This document shows positions 1 to 10,202 of a stretch of 64,000 bases of DNA, piece after piece. This DNA comes from Sulfuricurvum sp. Lineage in GTDB: Bacteria; Campylobacterota; Campylobacteria; Campylobacterales; Sulfurimonadaceae. The stretch's first letter is position 1; each line of letters starts with the position of its first letter. Made by a program: the position numbers and the translations under genes. The notes beneath the pieces are model-generated. The model worked only from the letters and a program-made list of their open reading frames with translations, ran no database searches and was not told the origin of the DNA. The stretch lies in assembly GCA_028710885.1 (NCBI GenBank), contig JAQTTG010000002.1, positions 315,308 through 379,307 on the forward strand. The letters are read 5' to 3'.

Positions 1-1
1 A

Positions 2-598
2 GCTACTTCCTATGACACCGATACAATGGCTATCGAATCTCTCACTCATCAAACAGCGCAATGGCTCAAATTTGCCGAAGAACATACTAATCTCCATCTC
101 GAAATCCGTACTAAAAGTGCGAATATCAAAGCCTTGAAAAAAATTGCCCCCAACGAACGGGTAACTCTGGCATGGACACTATCACCTCAACATATCATCG
201 ACAAATATGAGCATGCCACTCCAACTTTACAACAGCGATTAAAAGCTATCCAAGAAGCAATAGCATTCGGATGGAAAGTTCGTATTTGCATTGATCCTGT
301 AATCTATACAGAAGATTTTGATGTACTTTATCCGCCACTAATAGAATCACTCTTTTCTATAATTACTCCAGAGAGTATCGAGCAACTCACATTAGGAAGT
401 TTTCGCCTCAGCCAATCACATCTGCGCTCTCTGAAAAAACTTCGCCGAAGTGATATCGCATTTTATCCCTACACCGTGCGCGATGAAATGGCAACCTATC
501 CAGAACCAATCGAATCGTATATTTTAAAATCTCTTTTACCAAAAGCACTCCAATATTTACCACGAGAAAGGATTCGAACATGGCAACGGCAATCGTAA
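2..598 (+). CDS. Spore photoproduct lyase-like radical SAM protein, C-terminal part
   Basis: The gene runs in from before the window. The frame is open from base 2 and reads ATSYDTDTMAIESLTH before the first internal Met at base 26, so that Met is not the true start. A TS.YDTD segment followed by a helical stretch and EIRTKS resembles the C-terminal half of the spore photoproduct lyase (SPL/SplB) family, radical SAM enzymes that in spore formers repair UV thymine dimers. Non-sporulating Campylobacterota carry homologues of unknown role. The radical SAM cysteine motif would lie upstream and cannot be checked. The 3' end overlaps the start of the following SDR gene by 19 bases, so the two are probably co-transcribed and translationally coupled. 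Family assignment is moderately sure; substrate is unknown. Confidence 0.7.
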   Translation, partial: ATSYDTDTMAIESLTHQTAQWLKFAEEHTNLHLEIRTKSANIKALKKIAPNERVTLAWTLSPQHIIDKYEHATPTLQQRLKAIQEAIAFGWKVRICIDPVIYTEDFDVLYPPLIESLFSIITPESIEQLTLGSFRLSQSHLRSLKKLRRSDIAFYPYTVRDEMATYPEPIESYILKSLLPKALQYLPRERIRTWQRQS

Positions 599-1269
599 GC
601 GGAAGTAGCAGTGGAATCGGAGAAGCAATAACCCTAATGCTTCTAAACAACGGATATCATGTCGTGGGAATCAGCCGAACCAAAGGCGCAATAGAGCATA
701 AAAACTTTAAACATATCGCTTGCGATTTAAGCAATGAAAAAGCTATTGAAGCAATTAAAACACAACTGTTATCCATCACAGATATAAAACTACTCATAAA
801 CTCAGCCGGATTTGGACGCTTTGAACCCCATGAAGAGCTGGCTCCTGAGCTTATTACTCGTATGATTGCGCTCAATATGAGCGCACCTATATTACTAACA
901 AATATGTTATTGCGCTCCATCAAAGCATCTAGCGGAACTATCATCAATATCACCTCTATCGAAGCAACGCGCAGCTCAAAATTTTCTGCCCTCTACAGTG
1001 CAACAAAAGCAGGATTAAGAGCTTTCGGACAGAGTCTGTTTGAAGAAGTTCGAAATAGCGGTATCGGAGTCGTAACCATCAATCCGGATATGACCGATAC
1101 CCCATTTTTTGACCAATTGCGATTTGGAGTCGGGGAAAGTGATGATACAAAATTATTTGCTTCCGATATCGCTGAAGCTATACACAACCTTCTAACGATG
1201 CGTGATGGACTCAGCATTACAGAGCTTACTATTCGACCAAAACGCTTTGCCATTACCAAAAAAAGATAA
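580..1269 (+). CDS. Short-chain dehydrogenase/reductase (SDR)
   Basis: This 229-residue protein is a classical SDR oxidoreductase. It shows the NAD(P)-binding glycine motif SGSSSGIGEA at residues 7-16, the NSAG motif near 74-77, a catalytic Ser in INITSIEA, and the active-site Y-x3-K as YSATK near residue 138. The length is typical of classical SDRs. The start ATG lies inside the end of the upstream SPL-like gene, which suggests coupled translation. The substrate cannot be read from sequence. The gene ends about 95 bases before fliD, which has its own promoter, so a role in motility is not implied. Confidence 0.85.
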   Translation: MATAIVSGSSSGIGEAITLMLLNNGYHVVGISRTKGAIEHKNFKHIACDLSNEKAIEAIKTQLLSITDIKLLINSAGFGRFEPHEELAPELITRMIALNMSAPILLTNMLLRSIKASSGTIINITSIEATRSSKFSALYSATKAGLRAFGQSLFEEVRNSGIGVVTINPDMTDTPFFDQLRFGVGESDDTKLFASDIAEAIHNLLTMRDGLSITELTIRPKRFAITKKR

Positions 1270-1302
1270 CGGAACTTTTTTTGCTTATCAAAAAATATCA
1301 AC

Positions 1303-1329
1303 TAAACTTTTGACCCTTTCGGTCGATAT
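1303..1329 (+). promoter_or_regulatory. Sigma28 (FliA) promoter of fliD
   Basis: TAAA at 1303-1306, a 15-base spacer, then GTCGATAT at 1322-1329. This matches the sigma28 consensus (TAAA-N15-GCCGATAA and its CGATAT variants) with the correct spacing, 36 bases before the fliD ATG. Late flagellar genes such as fliD are known sigma28 targets in this group. An overlapping AT-rich sigma70-like -10 just downstream cannot be excluded. Confidence 0.8.
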
Positions 1330-1364
1330 TGTTTATACTATATTAAAGGGTAAAAGGATTTACC

Positions 1365-2756
1365 ATGTCCATAAGCTCACTTGGCGCAGGTTCTGGGGTA
1401 CTTACGCAGACTGTTATTGATCAACTAAAAGCAGCTGATACCAAGTCGATCATCACGCCAATCGACAATAAAATAACATTGGAAAAACAAAAAGGGCAAG
1501 CTCTAAATTTATTGGGGAGTCTTTTAACGACATTTCAAACCAGTGTCGGTGCCCTAAATGATCCAACACTTTATCAAAAGCGAACCGTTTCTGGAAATAC
1601 AGCTTCTGTCAGTGTTACGGCGAACCCTGGTGTTAATATCCAGTCGTTTTCAATTACTAACACACAATTAGCGCTTAACAATGTTCAGGAATCAGGGTCA
1701 TTTAGTTCCGATACAGCAACCGTTTCATCGGGAGCAGGTACTATGAGCATTACATCGGGAGGTATTGCTTATAATATTGGATACACTGCAACTACAACCC
1801 TAAGTGATCTTGCTGCTTCGATCAATTCTGCTGCCGGAACAAGTGTAAAAGCATCGGTATTGCAAGTTGGGGCAACCGATTACCGGCTCGTCCTCAATTC
1901 GGTGAAAACCGGGGCTGGACAAACCGTTAGCGTATCAGATTCGACGAGTGGAACCCTAAACAATCAATTATTTGATGCAACTACAAAGACTTCCAGTATG
2001 CAAGATATCCAAACCGCGCGTGATGCATCACTAACCTATAATGGAATTACCGTAACCCGCAGTACCAATAACATCACTGATATCGCTAGCGGTGTGACTA
2101 TTAATCTCTTACAAGATGCCGGAAGTGCTAATATCGCAATTACCCAAGATGTACAGTCAGTCAGTGATGCTATGAGTAGTTTTGTCCAAAACTATAATAC
2201 CCTCACTTCTCAACTCTCCAGTATGACCAGTTCTGATACAACCACCGGTTCAATCGGTGTTTTCAGCGGAGACAGTTCAATTAACTCAATCACACGTCAA
2301 ATCAATCAGATGGTAACCTCTGTCAGCAGTAAGGGATATTCATTACCTCAATTTGGAATTGATCTCTCTCAAACCGGTGTTATGAGTTTTACGGATGCAA
2401 CATTCAAAGCAAAATTCACCGCTGATCCAACAGCCTCAGAAGCATTTTTAAGTACTACCACTTCCATTAACACTGCTGGAAATGCAGTAACATCAGACGG
2501 TGTTTTTACTTCACTGAATACTCTGATGAACACGTACACCAGCGGCACCGGATTAATGAGTATTTTAAATACAGGAAATACAACCAATATTACCAATTTA
2601 ACTACTAATCGAACGAATTCTCAAGCTCTTTTAGACGCACGATATGCCGCAATGGCAGCCCGATTTATTCAATACGATACCATTATGTCTCACTTGACTC
2701 AATCCTTTTCAGCACTTTCATCTCAAATTAGTGCGTACAGCTACGGTAAAGGATAA
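1365..2756 (+). CDS. fliD: Flagellar hook-associated protein 2 (filament cap)
   Basis: FliD forms the pentameric cap at the filament tip and directs flagellin folding after export. The 463-residue protein begins with the characteristic N-terminal SLGAGSGVLTQTVIDQL segment (FliD_N), has a Ser/Thr-rich central region, and ends with a helical C-terminal domain (FliD_C) with a TSQLSSM-type segment and a final LTQSFSALSSQISAYS. The ATG at 1365 follows AAAGGATTT as ribosome-binding site, and a sigma28 promoter lies just upstream. It is shorter than many Campylobacter FliD proteins (about 640 residues), so the outer domains are reduced. It sits directly before the pse operon, linking filament assembly with filament glycosylation. 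Confidence 0.95.
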   Translation: MSISSLGAGSGVLTQTVIDQLKAADTKSIITPIDNKITLEKQKGQALNLLGSLLTTFQTSVGALNDPTLYQKRTVSGNTASVSVTANPGVNIQSFSITNTQLALNNVQESGSFSSDTATVSSGAGTMSITSGGIAYNIGYTATTTLSDLAASINSAAGTSVKASVLQVGATDYRLVLNSVKTGAGQTVSVSDSTSGTLNNQLFDATTKTSSMQDIQTARDASLTYNGITVTRSTNNITDIASGVTINLLQDAGSANIAITQDVQSVSDAMSSFVQNYNTLTSQLSSMTSSDTTTGSIGVFSGDSSINSITRQINQMVTSVSSKGYSLPQFGIDLSQTGVMSFTDATFKAKFTADPTASEAFLSTTTSINTAGNAVTSDGVFTSLNTLMNTYTSGTGLMSILNTGNTTNITNLTTNRTNSQALLDARYAAMAARFIQYDTIMSHLTQSFSALSSQISAYSYGKG

Positions 2757-2771
2757 TTTTTTTGGTATTAA

Positions 2772-3818
<1,047 letters not shown>

Positions 3819-3820
3819 CC

Positions 3821-4948
3821 ATGATCCCTTATTCCACTCAGTTGATCGAAGAGGATGATATTGCAGCTGTCGTCGAGATTCTCAAAAGTTCTCATCTCAC
3901 ACAGGGGGCTAAAGTCGAAGAATTTGAAAACGAACTCGCTCACTATGTAAGTGGAAAACACTGTATTGTTTTTAATTCAGCAACTTCGGCGCTGCATGCG
4001 GCATACGATGTATGCGGTATCGGAGAGGGTGATGAAATCATCACAACTCCGATCAGTTTTGTCGCAACTTCCAATATGGCTATAGCAGTAGGAGCAAAAC
4101 CGATCTTTTGCGATATCAAGATGGATGGTAATATCGATGAAAGTCTCATCGAGGCACTCATAACACCGCGTACCAAAGCGATTGTCCCTGTAGATTTTGC
4201 CGGGAAACCAGTCGAAATCCGTACCATCAATGCCATAGCTAAAAAACACGGATTAGCAGTAATCGAAGATGCATCGCATGCGCTTGGAAGTGATATTGAA
4301 GGGGGGAAAATCGGTTCGTTCGCCGATATGACAATTTTTAGTTTTCATGCCATCAAACCGATCACAACAGGAGAAGGTGGAGCTATTGTCACCGATAATG
4401 ATGAGTATGCCCGTAAACTACGGCTATTTCGTTCACACGGCATGATAAAAAAACAGCTTTGGAATTCCGATATGGTAAGTTTGGGATATAACTTTCGCCT
4501 TACCGAATTCGCCGCCGCATTAGGGCTATCACAATTGCATAAGCTGGATCGTTTTATCAATATTCGAGAAACAATTGCTCGCTATTACGATGAACGCTTT
4601 GAAGGGCACAAGCTTTTTTCAACAATCACAATACCTAAATCCGAGCAAAGCGCACGCCATCTCTATCCACTGTTACTAAATCCCGAACTTCATTGCGTTA
4701 AAGAAGAAATCTTTAACGAGCTCCAAGAAAAAAATCTTGGAGTACAGGTCCACTACAAACCTATCTATCAAAACAGCTTTTATAAAGAACGATACGGCGA
4801 AATGCGTCTTAGCACAACAGAGCTTTTTTACCGTGCAGAACTCTCTATTCCCTGCCATCAAAAAATGTCGTTAGACGATGCCCATACTGTAGCCGATACG
4901 GTATTGGAAGTTATAGATAAATATGCCTATAGAGGATGCAGTTTTTAA
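3821..4948 (+). CDS. pseC: UDP-4-amino-4,6-dideoxy-N-acetyl-beta-L-altrosamine transaminase
   Basis: This PLP-dependent DegT/DnrJ/EryC1-family aminotransferase carries out the second step of CMP-pseudaminic acid synthesis, transferring an amino group from glutamate to C4 of the PseB product. The protein is 375 residues, the usual length. It shows FNSATSALHAAY in the cofactor region, EDASHALGS with the PLP-binding aspartate, and SFHAIKPITTGEGG carrying the Schiff-base lysine at residue 179. It starts two bases after pseB and its stop overlaps the pseF start (TAATG). Contrast it with the ColD-like relative at 14429-15589, where the lysine is replaced by histidine. Confidence 0.94.
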   Translation: MIPYSTQLIEEDDIAAVVEILKSSHLTQGAKVEEFENELAHYVSGKHCIVFNSATSALHAAYDVCGIGEGDEIITTPISFVATSNMAIAVGAKPIFCDIKMDGNIDESLIEALITPRTKAIVPVDFAGKPVEIRTINAIAKKHGLAVIEDASHALGSDIEGGKIGSFADMTIFSFHAIKPITTGEGGAIVTDNDEYARKLRLFRSHGMIKKQLWNSDMVSLGYNFRLTEFAAALGLSQLHKLDRFINIRETIARYYDERFEGHKLFSTITIPKSEQSARHLYPLLLNPELHCVKEEIFNELQEKNLGVQVHYKPIYQNSFYKERYGEMRLSTTELFYRAELSIPCHQKMSLDDAHTVADTVLEVIDKYAYRGCSF

Positions 4949-5637
4949 TGCGTATCGCCATCATACCTGCGCGTGGAGGAAGCAAACGGATACCGCGTAA
5001 AAACATCAAATCGTTTTGTGGTAAACCGATCATCGCTTACAGTATCGAAGCGGCGCAACAATCTGCACTATTTGATCGTATCATCATCAGTACCGACGAT
5101 GAAGAGATTGCCAATGTGGCATGCAGCTATGGCGCTGAAATTCCTTTTATCCGTCCACAAGAGCTGAGTGACGATTACACCGCCACCATCCCTGTTATTG
5201 CCCATGCAATTCAAACATTACAAGCACAAGGCGATGTCATCGATGCAGCATGCTGTATCTATGCCACAGCACCGTTTATCCATGCAGAGAATATTCGTGA
5301 TGCCTATAACGCCCTTATAACTCATAACAAACAGTACGCTTTTCCTGTTACGACGTTCCCGTTCCCGATTCAGCGTGCGATGAAACGTAATGAACAGGGG
5401 AATATTGAAATGTTTTACCCCGAACACTTTGCAACACGCAGCCAAGACCTCGAAGAGGCGTATCACGATGTAGGTCAATTTTACTGGGGAACACGTGAAG
5501 CATGGTTGGACAAGAGAGCAATTTTCTCCGATGCGGCGACAACCATTGTTTTGCCGCGCCATCTAGTACAGGATATCGATACTCATGAAGACTGGTTCAG
5601 GGCAGAATTAATGTATCAAGCATTGTTTTCACTATGA
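4948..5637 (+). CDS. pseF: Pseudaminic acid cytidylyltransferase
   Basis: PseF activates pseudaminic acid with CTP to CMP-pseudaminic acid, the donor used by flagellin glycosyltransferases. After the start it reads MRIAIIPARGGSKRIPRKN, the diagnostic nucleotide-binding motif of CMP-nonulosonate synthetases, and also contains RPQELSDD and a DIDTHEDW segment near the C-terminus. The ATG at 4948 overlaps the pseC stop as TAATG; an upstream in-frame ATG at 4936 lies inside pseC and would add four residues before the conserved start, so it is less likely. The product is about 229 residues, as expected for the family. Confidence 0.94.
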   Translation: MRIAIIPARGGSKRIPRKNIKSFCGKPIIAYSIEAAQQSALFDRIIISTDDEEIANVACSYGAEIPFIRPQELSDDYTATIPVIAHAIQTLQAQGDVIDAACCIYATAPFIHAENIRDAYNALITHNKQYAFPVTTFPFPIQRAMKRNEQGNIEMFYPEHFATRSQDLEEAYHDVGQFYWGTREAWLDKRAIFSDAATTIVLPRHLVQDIDTHEDWFRAELMYQALFSL

Positions 5638-6503
5638 ATCTATTGATACGTTCCGACTCTTCTAGCTTCATCGGGCTTGGTCACATTATGCGTGACCTTG
5701 TATTGGCTGGACAATATCCTCATGCAACTATCAGCTTTGCCTGTCGTGATTTAGTTGGAAATATCAATGACCGTATCCCTTATTCTGTCCATATTCTGAT
5801 GACTGATGATCCACAAGAACTTATCAGTCTCATCCAAATTCAAAAAATAGATAGAGTTATCTTCGACCACTATGGTATCGATCACCGTGTCGAAAAAACC
5901 GTCAAAGAGTCCACTGATATTACAGTGATCTCTTTGGATGATACCTATCAAAAACATCACTGCGATATACTCATCAATCCAAATCTGTATGCAGACCCAT
6001 CCAAGTATAAAGATCTGCTGCCACCTCATGCCATGATTCGCTGCGGAAAAGAGTTTTTACTCATACGTGACGAGTTTTATCAGGCTAAACGAACACCGAA
6101 AAAAAAGACAAATGCGATTTTTATCGCAATGGGTGGCAGTGACCCGCTCAACCTCTCTATGGAAATTCTCTATTCCCTGCCTAGTGATCGAGTACTCCAT
6201 CTCGTAACCACCTCATCTAACCCTCATCTCGATGTTTTAAAAGAGTATGAACGAACCCATCAAAACCTTCAACTCCATATTAATGCCTCCAATATCGCCC
6301 AACTCATGAATGAAAGTGCATTAGCGATCATTACACCAAGTTCTATCGCTCATGAAGTCATATTTATGGAACTCCCGTTTATCGCCATCCAAAGTGCGAA
6401 TAACCAATGTGAATTTGTAGCGTATATGGAACGCGAGGGGATGAATGTGATGAAAAAATTTGAAAAACAGACTTTTGAAAATTTACTCAAAGCTTCCCTA
6501 TGA
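5634..6503 (+). CDS. pseG: UDP-2,4-diacetamido-2,4,6-trideoxy-beta-L-altropyranose hydrolase
   Basis: PseG removes UDP from the nucleotide sugar to give 2,4-diacetamido-2,4,6-trideoxy-L-altrose, the substrate of PseI. It has the GT-B-like fold of MurG. The N-terminus RSDSSSFIGLGHIMRDL contains His17, matching the catalytic His of characterised PseG proteins, and IFIAMGGSDPLNL is the family's mid-protein glycine motif. At 289 residues it is normal length. The start overlaps the pseF stop by four bases and its own stop overlaps pseH (ATGA), showing tight coupling in the operon. Confidence 0.93.
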   Translation: MNLLIRSDSSSFIGLGHIMRDLVLAGQYPHATISFACRDLVGNINDRIPYSVHILMTDDPQELISLIQIQKIDRVIFDHYGIDHRVEKTVKESTDITVISLDDTYQKHHCDILINPNLYADPSKYKDLLPPHAMIRCGKEFLLIRDEFYQAKRTPKKKTNAIFIAMGGSDPLNLSMEILYSLPSDRVLHLVTTSSNPHLDVLKEYERTHQNLQLHINASNIAQLMNESALAIITPSSIAHEVIFMELPFIAIQSANNQCEFVAYMEREGMNVMKKFEKQTFENLLKASL

Positions 6504-6985
6504 TTGAACTCAAAAATTTTGTCGATTTGAATGCAGAAGAGCGTAAAATGGTACTCACTTGGCGCAATCACGATAGCATTCGAACTCATATGTATACGGA
6601 TGAACCAATCGGCGAAAAAGAACATGAAACGTTTATCAATTCACTCTCTGGGCGTAACAACAAGCAGTACTTTGTTGTCTATAAAAATCATGCACCTATC
6701 GGTGTTATCGATCTGACAGAAATTACTTCTGAGAGTGCTTCTTTAGGTCTTTACGCCAATCCCTTTTCAGATCGTAAGGGAATCGGACGGATTATTCTCC
6801 GTGCACTCATCCGATATGCTTTTGAAACATTTCATCTCTCAACACTCCATCTGGAATGTTTCGAAGAGAATGAAAAAGCTCAAGCTTTATACAAAAAGTT
6901 CGATTTTAAAGAAATAAAACGGATGATCAGATATGAGCGTCCAATCATCTGCATGGAGTTGAACCGTGAACATAGCGCATCATAA
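6500..6985 (+). CDS. pseH: UDP-4-amino-4,6-dideoxy-L-AltNAc N-acetyltransferase
   Basis: This 161-residue GNAT-family acetyltransferase acetylates the C4 amino group made by PseC, using acetyl-CoA. It shows a GNAT core: TWRNHDSIRTHM near the N-terminus, SLGLYANPFSDRKGIGRIILRAL as the acetyl-CoA pyrophosphate-binding loop (R/Q-x2-G-x-G/A variant), and ECFEENEKAQALYKKFDF in the last strand and helix. Start and stop overlap the neighbours (ATGA with pseG; about 20 bases with pseI). The call rests on fold plus its place between pseG and pseI. Confidence 0.92.
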   Translation: MIELKNFVDLNAEERKMVLTWRNHDSIRTHMYTDEPIGEKEHETFINSLSGRNNKQYFVVYKNHAPIGVIDLTEITSESASLGLYANPFSDRKGIGRIILRALIRYAFETFHLSTLHLECFEENEKAQALYKKFDFKEIKRMIRYERPIICMELNREHSAS

Positions 6986-8000
6986 TCTAAACGAAAAAGT
7001 TTTCATCATCGCCGAACTCTCTGCTAACCATAACGGCTCACTCGAAACAGCGTTAAAAACAATTTCAGCGATGAAAGAATCAGGTGCAGACGCGATCAAA
7101 CTCCAAACCTATACCCCCGATACAATCACACTCGATTGCGACAGTGAGATGTTTACTATTTCACAGGGAACACAGTGGGATAAACGAAAATTTCATGACC
7201 TCTATGCCGAGGCAATGACACCGTGGGAATGGCACGAGCAGCTGTTTAACCATGCCAAAAGTCTAGGGATGGTAGCTTTTTCCTCTCCCTTTGATCCAAG
7301 TGCTGTTGATTTTCTCGAATCGCTCGATGTTCCGGCGTATAAAATCGCCAGTTTCGAGATCACAGATATTCCCCTCATCGAATACACCGCCGCAAAAGGA
7401 AAGCCAATCATTATCTCAACCGGTATTGCCACACTCAGCGATATCGAAGAGGCACTTGAAGCTTGCAGACGGGTTGGAAACACCGATATAATTCTTCTAA
7501 AATGCACCTCTGCCTATCCGGCAGCACTCGAAGAGATGAATCTCCTCACCATCAGTAATATGTCTGAACGATTCGATGTAACAGTAGGATTGAGCGATCA
7601 CACTATGAGCCTAAGCGCACCAGTAGCCGCTGTTGCCCTCGGAGCACGAGTTATCGAAAAACATTTTATTCTCAATCGTGGAATGGGAGGAGCAGACAGC
7701 ACTTTTAGTTTAGAACCGCATGAATTTAAAGCGATGGTCGATGCGGTACGCGATACCGAAAAGCTGTTAGGGAAAGTGACCTATGACCTCTCCGCTAAAA
7801 GCCTCAAATCACGCGAATTTTCCCGAAGTTTATTTGTTACGGAAAATATCAAAGCAGGTGATGTATTGTCAATGAAAAACATCCGTTCCATCCGACCTGG
7901 ATTCGGGCTTCCACCAAAATATTTAAAAGAAATTCTCGGTAAAAAAGCAAAAACTACTTTACCGCTTGGAAAACCTCTAGAGTGGTCCGATATCGAATAG
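6966..8000 (+). CDS. pseI: Pseudaminic acid synthase
   Basis: PseI condenses phosphoenolpyruvate with the 6-deoxy-AltdiNAc sugar to form pseudaminic acid, the nine-carbon nonulosonate. The protein has an NeuB-type TIM barrel (IIAELSANHNGS near residue 15, KLQTYTPDTIT near 47, GLSDHTM and VIEKHFILNR further on) followed by a C-terminal SAF/antifreeze-like domain (SRSLFVTENIKAGDV and GFGLPPKY). GTG at 6966 inside the pseH end is the likely start. At 344 residues it is of normal length. This is the last gene of the plus-strand operon; 20 bases later the convergent minus-strand island ends. Confidence 0.95.
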   Translation: MNIAHHNLNEKVFIIAELSANHNGSLETALKTISAMKESGADAIKLQTYTPDTITLDCDSEMFTISQGTQWDKRKFHDLYAEAMTPWEWHEQLFNHAKSLGMVAFSSPFDPSAVDFLESLDVPAYKIASFEITDIPLIEYTAAKGKPIIISTGIATLSDIEEALEACRRVGNTDIILLKCTSAYPAALEEMNLLTISNMSERFDVTVGLSDHTMSLSAPVAAVALGARVIEKHFILNRGMGGADSTFSLEPHEFKAMVDAVRDTEKLLGKVTYDLSAKSLKSREFSRSLFVTENIKAGDVLSMKNIRSIRPGFGLPPKYLKEILGKKAKTTLPLGKPLEWSDIE

Positions 8001-8020
8001 ATGCTTTTTAAGCACAAATA

Positions 8021-9079
8021 TTATTTAATAATTTCATCTGCCAGCAAAGATAGGTTCAGATTCATCGTGGAAAAAAGCTTATCTGCCTCAGTTTTTTTCC
8101 CTATATTTTCAATACTGAGTTCTACCAATTCTTCAACGGTATCAGCTTTGTTCATAAGCCCTTCATCAATTAAAAGTTTGTCATAATGGCTGATAAAAGA
8201 TCGTGTCGATATCGTTGGAATTCCAAAATAGCACGCTTCCGAATTCAAGGTTCCCCCTCCACCAATAAATAAATCAGCGTATGCCAACAAATGTTGTACA
8301 ATAATTTTTTCTTGCAACACCGTAACAAAAGGTAAAAGTTCTTGTAATGGTTCTGGTTCATATCTTGGAATTGCAATAAAATTTACATCCATTTTATCAT
8401 TCAAGATTTTCAACCCGTCATATAAAATCGGATATTTTTTCATAACATAACTGGCTTTATATTCCTCTTCTCTAATAATAACAACCGGTTTGGACAAATC
8501 CAAATTATATTTTAAAAGCATCTTCTCAAAATATTTTCTATCCGGTTCAAAATCTGCAAGCCAAATCAACGGGTCTAAAAAATTGTATTGGACAATTTGT
8601 TCTTCTTCCAAACTGAATCGTTCAAATATTTTTGAAGGAACCATATAAGGACGAAAAGCTTTGGTGGATAGCGGAAGTGTCAATCTAGCTTGTGGAAGAG
8701 CTTTTTTAAAATCTGAACCGCAATCTGAGAGCGGAATATCGTAAAAATTATAGATAGGTATTCCCAAACCAAAGGCTACACGATTAGCATCGACTGAACA
8801 CAGACAAACCAACTTTTCCACATTTTTATCTTTGATAAATTCCATCAGAGCAAATTGTCGATCAATACTCGCTTTTAATTTATCTTCGAGCATTGCCCCG
8901 CCAAATTCGCCAACCGTATGAAAAGCGATATCGTGCAATCTTAACAGCTCCACGATTTCACTGTAGCCAGCACCTTCACGCGCGGTTACAAATACCTCTT
9001 GACCTTTGATTTCAAGCATTTTGATGATATTTTTAAAAAACATTACCGATTTAGGGGTAACCAAGTCAAACCATAGCAT
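8021..9079 (-). CDS. DUF354 family protein, GT-B/epimerase-like
   Basis: This 352-residue protein matches the DUF354 family, which shares the GT-B fold with UDP-GlcNAc 2-epimerases and MurG but has no firmly established reaction. Seen in it: WFDLVTPKSVMFF at the N-terminus, a FHTVGEFGG loop near residue 56, VVIIREEEYKASY in the middle, and ADLFIGGGGTLNSEACYFG followed by PTIST near residues 268-290, which resembles the donor-nucleotide-binding loop of GT-B enzymes. It is the last gene of the minus-strand run, four bases after the radical SAM gene. DUF354 members are often found in surface polysaccharide clusters, which fits here, but donor and product are unknown. Confidence 0.75.
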   Translation of the reverse strand: MLWFDLVTPKSVMFFKNIIKMLEIKGQEVFVTAREGAGYSEIVELLRLHDIAFHTVGEFGGAMLEDKLKASIDRQFALMEFIKDKNVEKLVCLCSVDANRVAFGLGIPIYNFYDIPLSDCGSDFKKALPQARLTLPLSTKAFRPYMVPSKIFERFSLEEEQIVQYNFLDPLIWLADFEPDRKYFEKMLLKYNLDLSKPVVIIREEEYKASYVMKKYPILYDGLKILNDKMDVNFIAIPRYEPEPLQELLPFVTVLQEKIIVQHLLAYADLFIGGGGTLNSEACYFGIPTISTRSFISHYDKLLIDEGLMNKADTVEELVELSIENIGKKTEADKLFSTMNLNLSLLADEIIK

Positions 9080-9083
9080 CGTA

Positions 9084-10187
9084 TTAAATTATCCCTTTGG
9101 CTTTATAGTCATCATACCACCACGGGCGCAAAGGTATGATGTCCGTTTCACTGAACATAAATCCATATTTACCCCCATCATAATTCATCATACCAACTGC
9201 TTTTACATTCGGTTCTATCAATTCGCATTTGTTGGCACAAGTATAAAGACAATCTTTTTGACAGACTTTGTTCTCAATCGCATCTAAAACACCTTTTGCC
9301 TGCATACTTTCAAGCGCTGCATCAAAACCACCTGATTCTCTGATGTTTCCTACATTGAGATACGGAAGCCAAAGGAGGCACGGATATAAATTTCCATAAG
9401 GATCAATATCAATATTTTTGGAGCCCATATAACAGTTAAAATCGATGTTTTCACCATCAAATACCGCTTTTTGCAACAAATATTTACTGGCATATCGACC
9501 TTTATCATAATTAATAGCTCTTAATTGTCTGTCTATCTCTGCCAACTCGGCTTCGGTATAGATAAAATCATTTTCACTTAGTTCAGCTTGAGTTACATTG
9601 TCTTTTTTGTTTCGATATCGCTCAGGGTTATATCTCCCATATCCAATATAAAGCCCTACCCCCATCTCTTTTGAAAAATTGTATATCCACTCGATCAAAT
9701 GGTAATTTTCTTTGTAAATCGTAAATTGAAATCTAAGCAAAACACCCGGAATTTTTTTGAGTCTTTCTACCGTCTCTATCGATTTTTTAAATCCGTCTTT
9801 GTGTAATCGTATTTTAGAGTTTGTCTCTTCATCTCCATCCAAAGATATATCGAGACGATAAAGGGGAGATTTCTGTAAAACATATTTAGCTATCTCTTCA
9901 TGTTTGTCTGGAAACCATCCAGTAATAGGAGAATCAATGATAACATCAGGATGATATTTTTGGAGACTGTCAACGACTCTAAGATACGTTGGTGAAAGAT
10001 GTGGCTCACCACCGGTCAAATGTACTTTTTTGAGATCCAAATATTTTGAACTAAAAACACTGTCGAGTTCTTCGCTTGTTAACTCTTCTTTTTGACGATT
10101 GGGAAGTTCCCACATCGAACAATATCGGCAAGGTCCGGGACAAAATTCGCTGACCGTATACGAAATATCTTCTATTTTAAAATCCAT
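9084..10187 (-). CDS. Radical SAM protein with SPASM-like C-terminus
   Basis: This 367-residue radical SAM enzyme has the 4Fe-4S motif C16-x3-C20-x2-C23 (CPGPCRYC), then HLTGGEPHLSP as the SAM-binding GGE motif. The C-terminus is rich in cysteines (CYMGSKNIDIDPYGNLYPC, then CQKDCLYTCANKC), as in SPASM/twitch domains that bind auxiliary iron-sulfur clusters. Such enzymes modify peptides or small molecules; within a glycan island an action on a sugar nucleotide or carrier is possible but not shown. An AAGGTG ribosome-binding site precedes the ATG. It is followed closely by the DUF354 gene and preceded after 15 bases by a second radical SAM gene. Confidence 0.82.
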   Translation of the reverse strand: MDFKIEDISYTVSEFCPGPCRYCSMWELPNRQKEELTSEELDSVFSSKYLDLKKVHLTGGEPHLSPTYLRVVDSLQKYHPDVIIDSPITGWFPDKHEEIAKYVLQKSPLYRLDISLDGDEETNSKIRLHKDGFKKSIETVERLKKIPGVLLRFQFTIYKENYHLIEWIYNFSKEMGVGLYIGYGRYNPERYRNKKDNVTQAELSENDFIYTEAELAEIDRQLRAINYDKGRYASKYLLQKAVFDGENIDFNCYMGSKNIDIDPYGNLYPCLLWLPYLNVGNIRESGGFDAALESMQAKGVLDAIENKVCQKDCLYTCANKCELIEPNVKAVGMMNYDGGKYGFMFSETDIIPLRPWWYDDYKAKGII

Positions 10188-10202
10188 CGTTTAACACCTT
10201 AT